Shown: piece after piece, positions 1-4,162 of the stretch
Layout of the letters: every line of letters starts with the position of its first letter
Position numbering within the stretch: the stretch's first letter is position 1
DNA from: CAYJBP01 sp964372025
GTDB lineage: Bacteria > Bacillota > Dehalobacteriia > UBA4068
Direction of reading: 5' to 3'
Length of the DNA stretch: 6,082 bases
NCBI GenBank assembly: GCA_964372025.1
Contig: CAYJPF010000133.1
Coordinates: 1 to 6,082 of the forward strand
Made by a program: the position numbers and the translations under genes
Notes under the pieces: model-generated
What the model saw: only the letters and a program-made list of their open reading frames with translations
Told to the model about the DNA's origin: nothing
The model's database searches: none

Positions 1-95
1 CTTGCTATAGTCTGCGGTGTGCCCGAATTGGGCATTGTTCAGTAGGCATTAATTAGCCTAAAAAACTAGACAATTCTAACCAAGTCGCTACGTTT

Positions 96-110
96 CAACT
101 GAGTCAGTTG
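96..110. repeat. Short perfect palindrome upstream of the broken tnpA
   Basis: CAACTGA and TCAGTTG are separated by one G, giving 7-bp arms around a single central base. With so short a centre it would suit a dimeric DNA-binding protein better than an RNA hairpin. It lies between the putative left end of the IS remnant and tnpA, so it could be a leftover transposase or regulator site. No direct evidence of function. Confidence 0.25.
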
Positions 111-158
111 TAGTGTCTAAGAAGGGGGATAGAGTATCGCGACAAATTATAAGGGCTG

Positions 159-423
159 AACAAAGCCCAGCGCCAGATGCTATGGATGGAGCTGATTGCT
201 GAGTGTCGAGAGAGTGGGCTCAGCGCGCGAAAATGGTACGAAGAGCAAGAACTATCGGGAAAAGCATATTACTAATGACAGATACAACTATGGATGGAGT
301 CTTCAGCCGCGGCACGAGCAGAAGTTTGTGGAGGTTCCAATGACAGCAACTGATACAGTTGTGAGTCCCCTTCGCCTAGCGCAGGCTGAAGTAGACATCT
401 ACAACGGCATCTTGTTACAATAG
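159..423 (+). pseudogene. tnpA: Broken IS66-family TnpA (accessory protein of IS66 transposition)
   Basis: The frame starting at 159 reads NKAQRQMLWMELIAECRESG and continues LSARKW...GKAYY. This is the typical N-terminal part of IS66 TnpA, a small helix-turn-helix-like protein of unclear role needed alongside TnpB and TnpC. At 273-278 there are two consecutive stops, TAA and TGA, exactly where the family has the Y and W of its YYYWQ motif. The expected Q codon follows, so these are probably point mutations. The C-terminal part (FVEVPM..., ending in AEVDIYNGILLQ before TAG 421-423) lies in the +1 frame, so a frameshift has occurred between about 279 and 325. No intact start is seen: CTG 156 stands where GTG or ATG would be expected, with TAA just upstream. 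The gene cannot make a full protein. Confidence 0.75.
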
Positions 424-481
424 GAGGTACTCCACATCAATGAATTACAGAGTGCTGGATTGATATGGATAGGACAGAGTC

Positions 482-512
482 AGAGTCCGTGAGCTAGGTG
501 CTCACGGACTCT
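482..512 (+). terminator. Perfect 13-bp stem-loop, possible terminator of the IS remnant
   Basis: AGAGTCCGTGAGC (482-494) and its exact reverse complement (500-512) flank a 5-nt loop TAGGT. On the plus strand the stem is followed by TTGTGCCTT, only a weak U-tract, so intrinsic termination would be inefficient. On the minus strand there is no U-tract at all. The stem is intact although the neighbouring gene is decayed. It could be the original end-of-operon terminator of the IS, or a shield against read-through into the element. Confidence 0.45.
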
Positions 513-685
513 TGTGCCTTGGGTGACAGGGCGACGGGCAAAATTCAGGGATTGTCTAATTAGTCCAAAAATTTTTTTGTCCACACACCCGTGCCGCATT
601 ATGCGAAAAACAGCTATATATTTCTAACGTATTGATCAGAATTAAATGCACTCCACATTATTGGATATCCCCCTACGCAGCGTCC

Positions 686-931
686 TCATTCCGAACATGA
701 TTCACGCTGGATAGATGGGTATCGCCACATATTATCTCGCATTTCTTTTAGCGAATTGAAATTGAGATATTCTACCAATTGTGTGCCGCTCAATCCAGCC
801 TTCAAAGGATTTCCAAGAATAAAGTCATGTAAATGCGTGCATAGAATGAGTTCGCCTCCACTAAGTAGTTCATATCCACTACCGTTAAATACCTGGCATG
901 GACCCGTAGCAATAATACGCTCATTTCGCAT
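686..931 (-). CDS. Small hypothetical protein (81 aa), family not recognised
   Basis: The ORF runs from ATG (complement of 929-931) to TGA at 686-688. I do not recognise the family. The protein is mixed alpha/beta in character, with a central CTHLHDF stretch and GNPLKAGLSG, then a C-terminal charged helix (SLKEMRDNMW). There is no signal peptide or membrane segment. The same frame stays open upstream to about 988 without another good start codon (KTNLPYCIFSKDVREE precedes the ATG), so it may be the C-terminal piece of a once longer protein. Against that, a decent promoter sits at 987-1014. The ribosome site is weak: GAGG ends only two bases before the ATG. It is divergent from the clpP operon. 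It may be a small accessory gene or a relic; composition alone does not settle this. Confidence 0.4.
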   Translation of the reverse strand: MRNERIIATGPCQVFNGSGYELLSGGELILCTHLHDFILGNPLKAGLSGTQLVEYLNFNSLKEMRDNMWRYPSIQRESCSE

Positions 932-986
932 TTCCTCGCGTACGTCCTTTGAAAAAATACAATATGGTAAATTGGTCTTCCTACTA

Positions 987-1014
987 ATTATATGTTATAA
1001 ATTAATTATTTGAA
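987..1014 (-). promoter_or_regulatory. Putative sigma-70 type promoter for the small minus-strand ORF
   Basis: Read on the minus strand, a perfect -10 box TATAAT (987-992) lies 16 nt downstream of a -35-like TTCAAA (1009-1014, 4 of 6 to consensus). Transcription would start near 980, leaving a leader of roughly 50 nt before ATG 931. The region is very AT-rich, so chance matches are common. Confidence 0.4.
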
Positions 1015-1082
1015 GCTTATTAGTTCTATTTTAGCATAATGTATACTTTTATTCTACAAAATATAAAAATTTTTGGATATTT

Positions 1083-1112
1083 TTGACTTAATTCAGTATA
1101 AATAATTGTAAG
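1083..1112 (+). promoter_or_regulatory. Possible promoter of the clpP-like operon
   Basis: TTGACT (1083-1088, 5 of 6 to the -35 consensus) is followed after 18 nt by TGTAAG (1107-1112, 4 of 6 to the -10). A start near 1119 would give a leader of about 20 nt. The -10 is poor. TATACT at 1042-1047 and TATAAA at 1097-1102 are alternative -10 boxes but lack well-spaced -35 boxes. The whole 932-1137 divergent spacer is very AT-rich and contains no gene. Confidence 0.3.
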
Positions 1113-1123
1113 CAATCTAAGCG

Positions 1124-1132
1124 AAGGATGTG
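1124..1132 (+). promoter_or_regulatory. Shine-Dalgarno site of the clpP-like gene
   Basis: AAGGATGTG differs from the ideal AAGGAGGTG at one base and ends 5 nt before ATG 1138. This supports that start over any internal ATG. Confidence 0.7.
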
Positions 1133-1137
1133 ATTTA

Positions 1138-1728
1138 ATGAATCATGTATTAAAAAAGGTAATCAATTTAAATGGGCAAGACATAATATTATCACCATTA
1201 GATATTGAGTTTACCAAGCGGCGCATTTACTTAACAGGTGAGATAGATGGAAATATGGCTACCATGTTAAACTCAGCCTTACGCTGTCTGGCCAGGGAAT
1301 CTTCTGAGGAGATCACTTTATATATTGAAAGTTATGGTGGATCTATTGCGGCAGGTTTTAGTATTTATGATACAATCAAGTCGCTCAATTGTAATGTTGC
1401 AACTGTGGCTTGTGGTATGGCCGGAAGCATGGCCGCCTTTTTACTTAGTGCAGCCGGTACCAAAGGTAGGCGTTATGCTCAAGCAAATGCCGAAATTCTT
1501 ATTCATCAACCTCTGGGTGGAGCAAGGGGGCAGGCTACTGATATCCGAATTCATGCTGAACATATTCTGCGTATAAGGGAAAAACTGAACAAGATTTTAG
1601 CTGAATCTAGCGGCCAACCAATCGAAAAAATTGATATAGATACTGAAAGAGATAATATTATGAATGCAGAAGCTGCCCTAGCTTATGGTTTGATTGACAT
1701 AATCGGTGAACCGGCAAGTGAATATTAA
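1138..1728 (+). CDS. ClpP-type ATP-dependent serine protease subunit, element-borne paralogue
   Basis: At 196 aa this is the length of mature ClpP, the subunit of the tetradecameric cytoplasmic peptidase chamber fed by AAA+ unfoldases. It aligns without gaps to ClpP through the core. The catalytic triad is complete: Ser97 in GMAGSM, His123 in ILIHQPLGG, Asp168 in DTERD. The substrate and oxyanion strand is YGGS (66-69), with Tyr where ClpP has Pro. GQATDIRIHAEHIL (131-144) is the classical handle helix. No propeptide or signal peptide is seen. Compared with E. coli ClpP, the hydrophobic docking residues Tyr60 and Phe82 are Thr and Ser here, while Tyr62 is kept. This suggests a partner other than standard ClpX or ClpA. 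It is the first gene of a three-gene operon with an AAA+-like ATPase and a VirD4-type ATPase. I give no symbol because it is unlikely to be the housekeeping clpP, which normally sits elsewhere in a conserved context. Confidence 0.93.
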   Translation: MNHVLKKVINLNGQDIILSPLDIEFTKRRIYLTGEIDGNMATMLNSALRCLARESSEEITLYIESYGGSIAAGFSIYDTIKSLNCNVATVACGMAGSMAAFLLSAAGTKGRRYAQANAEILIHQPLGGARGQATDIRIHAEHILRIREKLNKILAESSGQPIEKIDIDTERDNIMNAEAALAYGLIDIIGEPASEY

Positions 1729-1734
1729 GGAGGT
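1727..1734 (+). promoter_or_regulatory. Perfect Shine-Dalgarno overlapping the clpP-like stop codon
   Basis: AAGGAGGT begins inside the TAA stop (1726-1728) and ends 6 nt before ATG 1741. Ribosomes finishing the protease gene would be placed directly on the next start, so translation of the protease and the AAA+-like protein is likely coupled. Confidence 0.8.
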
Positions 1735-1740
1735 ATCCGA

Positions 1741-2526
1741 ATGAATAAAGATAATATTATTCAGCCAATCGGCCTAAAAACTGCCTGCACCGAAATACAG
1801 CGGGTATGCGCTAAGTCACATCTATATAAATACTGCTCATTAAAACCTAAGCATATGATTATCCCCTTAGCTGCCGGGGAAGGCCGTACCACATTTTTAG
1901 AATATATGGCGGATATGTATAGGCATCATAGAATTTTAAATTTCTATAGTGGTGGTGATGATTTTATCGAGGTGAGTTTTGATGGCACATTGCAACAATT
2001 ACAATTTACCTTTGCCGAAATTAATAGTGCAGCTATTTACACCAATAGTTACGAAAATATTATTGGCATGGATGTTTCAAATATCGCTTTACATTTAGAT
2101 GAAATACAAGGACGAGAATTCCTTCATAATTGCCAAAGAATATGCGAACATGCCTGTGTGGTATTCTTTACAAACGCAACATTAACCAGGAATGAAGAGC
2201 GTTTATTGGCTAAATTAGAGGCTGATCTCAGTAATATAACTAGATTAAAAAGCGATCCTTACACTATTCAGGATTTAGCGGAAATAATAGAAAAAGCAAT
2301 TAATGAGCGTGGTATTTATTTTCAAAAATCGAAAATAACCCAAAAACAAATAGTAAAATTACTGACATCTTATAATGTAAACTGTATAAAAGAAAGTGCA
2401 GTAATTATTGATGAGATTATTAGTAATATAGACTTTTCTGATAGGTTACTAAAAACAGATTGGCAAGCTGCTTGTAAATTAAAGCCGATTCTTGTCCATC
2501 AACAGCAGAAGGAGCATATCAAATGA
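1741..2526 (+). CDS. AAA+-like ATPase with altered Walker A, partner candidate of the ClpP-like protease
   Basis: This 261-aa soluble protein has the layout of a single AAA+ module, though no exact family is recognised. PLAAGEGRTT (42-51) sits where Walker A belongs, but the usual GK[ST] reads GRT, with Arg49 for the lysine, and the first glycine is missing. IALHLDE (115-121) is a good Walker B with Asp120 and Glu121. VVFFTNATL (140-148) resembles the sensor-1 strand with Asn145. DPYTIQDLAEIIEKAINERG (172-191) resembles the transition into a helical AAA+ lid, and residues 195-250 are predicted helical. ATP may still bind, but the changed lysine makes normal hydrolysis doubtful. No ClpX-style [LIV]GF docking loop is obvious; IGM at 108-110 is only a loose match. 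Its place between a ClpP and a VirD4-like ATPase suggests an adaptor or unfoldase role, which is inference. The stop overlaps the next start (ATGA). Confidence 0.7.
   Translation: MNKDNIIQPIGLKTACTEIQRVCAKSHLYKYCSLKPKHMIIPLAAGEGRTTFLEYMADMYRHHRILNFYSGGDDFIEVSFDGTLQQLQFTFAEINSAAIYTNSYENIIGMDVSNIALHLDEIQGREFLHNCQRICEHACVVFFTNATLTRNEERLLAKLEADLSNITRLKSDPYTIQDLAEIIEKAINERGIYFQKSKITQKQIVKLLTSYNVNCIKESAVIIDEIISNIDFSDRLLKTDWQAACKLKPILVHQQQKEHIK
2509..2514 (+). promoter_or_regulatory. Shine-Dalgarno of the coupling-protein gene, inside the upstream gene
   Basis: AAGGAG lies 8 nt before ATG 2523, within the last codons of the AAA+-like gene, whose TGA is at 2524-2526. The ATGA overlap plus this site supports the chosen start and translational coupling. 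Confidence 0.7.
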
Positions 2527-4121
2527 GCGGTGAAAAATGGACCACAACAAGAGAAATTAAGAGGCGATTTATATTTACCGAAAGTAAAGAAAGCGGGGCA
2601 GGCCCCATCCTTCATGTGGAAAGTGGCAGAAAATATACTGATGATGGCGAATCTCATATCGCAGTAATTGGCAAAACCGGTAAAGGCAAGAGTCAAACCT
2701 GCAGTTTGCCATTTATTCGGGAAATTTTTAAGCATCGGGAAAGCGCAGTAATCTTAGATCCCAAAATGGAATGTTATTATAAAAATGCTTGTTGGATTCC
2801 CCATGACTATCAAGTCTTCTGTGTTGATTTTAGAAACCCCGGCAGCAGCCCTACTCAATGGAATCCACTAACAGCCCCTTATAGATTGTATAGTTCTGAT
2901 TCTGGGTTTGAGCGAGATATTTCCAGCTCTATGTTAAGTGAATTGTGGGCCGGGGTTTATCCAACTTCGTCACATGCAGATCGTTTTTGGACGGATGCAG
3001 CAGTAGCTTATGCTAAAGGGCTAACCTATAGTATATTTGATAATCTCGAACAAGAGCAAATAAATCTCGAAACTATTTCGGCAATGATGGAACAAAGTGA
3101 AAAAAGGATTGGCATGCACCCCATTATCAAAAGTTATCATGAAGCTTTAAAAGATAACTCATTAGCTAAACGTAATCTAGCCACCTATGCCAGTGCTCCA
3201 AATGAAACCAGAGCATGTATTCATTCAACAGCCCTGACCGGAATTGAAGTTTTTAGTCGCAGTGCCGGCCTTATGAACATGCTGAGCAAAGATACTTTGA
3301 ATATTTTAGATATGGATACTAAGCGCCCGTTCGCTCTATTCATTATTCTACCTGATGAAACTGATGTATATGATGCTTTAGCCGGGCTATTGGTATCTCA
3401 GCTATCGCAACATTTAATTAGAGTAGCTCAAGAATTAGGTGGTAAATTACCGATAAGAGTAAATATTATTCTTGAAGAGTTGGGCAGTGTGGGGCGAAGC
3501 ATTCCTAATTTAGCCAATTTAATGGTGGCAGGACGCAGTCGCAATTTGCGCTTAATGCTGGTTTTGCAGTCAAATTCCCAGCTTATAGATGTATATGGCA
3601 AATCCAAGGCCGAAACTATTAATTCCTGCATTGGCATAACCATTGGCTTTTCAACAAATAGTTGGGATACCTTGGTTGAATGGTCGCGGTTTTGTGGCGA
3701 GAAGCATTATCGACTTGGCGGCAATGTCATAAAAGAGCCGTTAATAACTCCGGCTCAATTAGCAGCTATGCCCATCGGCACAGCTCTGATAATGGTTGAT
3801 GGTAGATATAAGTTTATAACAAATCTGCCGCTATATGATGAAATGTATGATAATTCACAATGGCAGGCTCCACAATGCAATTCTGCAATAAGGCCGAATG
3901 ACCTAGAATTATTTGATTTTATGAAACACTTAGAGCAGATAAAATCTACTGAAAAACAAAAGCCGGACCACCGTATTATCAGCAAGCAAACTGCTTTTCA
4001 CCCTGAAGGGCATACCGATTTCAATCAATTAAGTGCCATGTTAGAGCATAACAGTTTCAGCTTTGCTGAAATACATGCTCATCTGGATGAAGCTCTTACC
4101 GATGCAGAGAAGAACGGGTAA
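2523..4121 (+). CDS. VirD4/TraG-family type IV coupling ATPase lacking a membrane anchor
   Basis: VirD4/TraG proteins are hexameric ATPases that hand DNA or protein substrates to type IV secretion channels. In this 532-aa protein Walker A is GKTGKGKS (50-57). VILDPKMECYY (76-86) matches the family's vvDPKgEl strand. WNPL (113-116) and FWTDAAVAYAKGLTY (155-169) match the conserved NPL and fW..aA regions. Walker B is NIILEELGSVG (314-324), reading Glu-Glu where most members have Asp-Glu. AGRSRNLRLMLVLQSNSQL (336-354) is the strongly conserved RS-to-QS..QL block. The N-terminus (about 45 residues before Walker A) is polar and has no transmembrane helices, unlike VirD4 or TraG, which usually carry two. 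The protein is therefore probably soluble or recruited by a partner. Residues about 450-532 form a hydrophilic tail that may bind substrate. It is the last gene of the operon. No relaxase or VirB4 lies nearby. FtsK/HerA-type pumps are related alternatives, but the motifs favour TraG/VirD4. Confidence 0.88.
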   Translation: MSGEKWTTTREIKRRFIFTESKESGAGPILHVESGRKYTDDGESHIAVIGKTGKGKSQTCSLPFIREIFKHRESAVILDPKMECYYKNACWIPHDYQVFCVDFRNPGSSPTQWNPLTAPYRLYSSDSGFERDISSSMLSELWAGVYPTSSHADRFWTDAAVAYAKGLTYSIFDNLEQEQINLETISAMMEQSEKRIGMHPIIKSYHEALKDNSLAKRNLATYASAPNETRACIHSTALTGIEVFSRSAGLMNMLSKDTLNILDMDTKRPFALFIILPDETDVYDALAGLLVSQLSQHLIRVAQELGGKLPIRVNIILEELGSVGRSIPNLANLMVAGRSRNLRLMLVLQSNSQLIDVYGKSKAETINSCIGITIGFSTNSWDTLVEWSRFCGEKHYRLGGNVIKEPLITPAQLAAMPIGTALIMVDGRYKFITNLPLYDEMYDNSQWQAPQCNSAIRPNDLELFDFMKHLEQIKSTEKQKPDHRIISKQTAFHPEGHTDFNQLSAMLEHNSFSFAEIHAHLDEALTDAEKNG

Positions 4122-4128
4122 TTGAGGC

Positions 4129-4162
4129 GGGCGGAGGCAGTAGAGTCATCCGCTTATTTTTT
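4129..4162 (+). terminator. Probable rho-independent terminator of the three-gene operon
   Basis: GCGGA (4131-4135) pairs with TCCGC (4149-4153), and the stem can be extended by two G-U pairs (4129-4130 with 4154-4155). The loop is 13 nt. The stem is followed by ATTTTTT (4156-4162). It begins 7 nt after the coupling-protein stop and its U-tract overlaps the stop codon of the convergent DUF285 gene (4161-4163). On the minus strand no U-tract follows, so no clear terminator is seen for that gene. Confidence 0.5.

Larger units (their letters stand above)
65..560 (+). mobile_element. Remnant of an IS66-family insertion sequence, internally deleted
   Basis: The segment is richer in G+C than the AT-rich surroundings and contains a decayed IS66 accessory gene (tnpA) but nothing recognisable as tnpB or the large transposase tnpC. 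After the tnpA stop there is a GGAGGT motif where tnpB would normally start. The only downstream reading frame is a few codons from ATG 441, and then comes a hairpin. The proposed limits rest on an imperfect 12-bp inverted repeat, 65-76 (ACTAGACAATTC) against the reverse complement of 549-560 (ATTAGACAATCC), 10 of 12 matching. No convincing 8-bp target duplication is visible, and these ends do not resemble IS66 ends I know, so the limits are tentative although the IS66 identity is reasonably secure. Confidence 0.5.

Noticed and set aside
21..33. Small hairpin GCCC-GAATT-GGGC as a terminator
   Set aside because: The stem has only 4-5 solid pairs and no U-tract follows; too weak to call.
441..464. 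Short frame from ATG 441 after a GGAGGT motif as tnpB
   Set aside because: It stops after seven codons and has no resemblance to the TnpB N-terminus; it shows only that tnpB is lost.
756..1013. Plus-strand 85-aa open frame overlapping the small minus-strand ORF
   Set aside because: No ribosome site, it ends in the AT-rich promoter region, and the peptide looks like antisense translation of the opposite frame.
1325..1576. Second open frame inside the clpP-like gene
   Set aside because: It lies wholly within a gene with clear catalytic motifs, and its peptide has no family resemblance.
2499..2735. Minus-strand frame at the junction of the AAA+-like and coupling genes (also 3428-3643 and 3755-3985)
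   Set aside because: These are antisense shadows of well-supported plus-strand genes with no ribosome sites.
3630..3653. IGF tripeptide in the coupling protein (ITIGFSTN) as a ClpP-docking loop
   Set aside because: It lies in a core strand of the RecA-like fold conserved across VirD4/TraG proteins, so it is unlikely to be an exposed ClpX-type loop.
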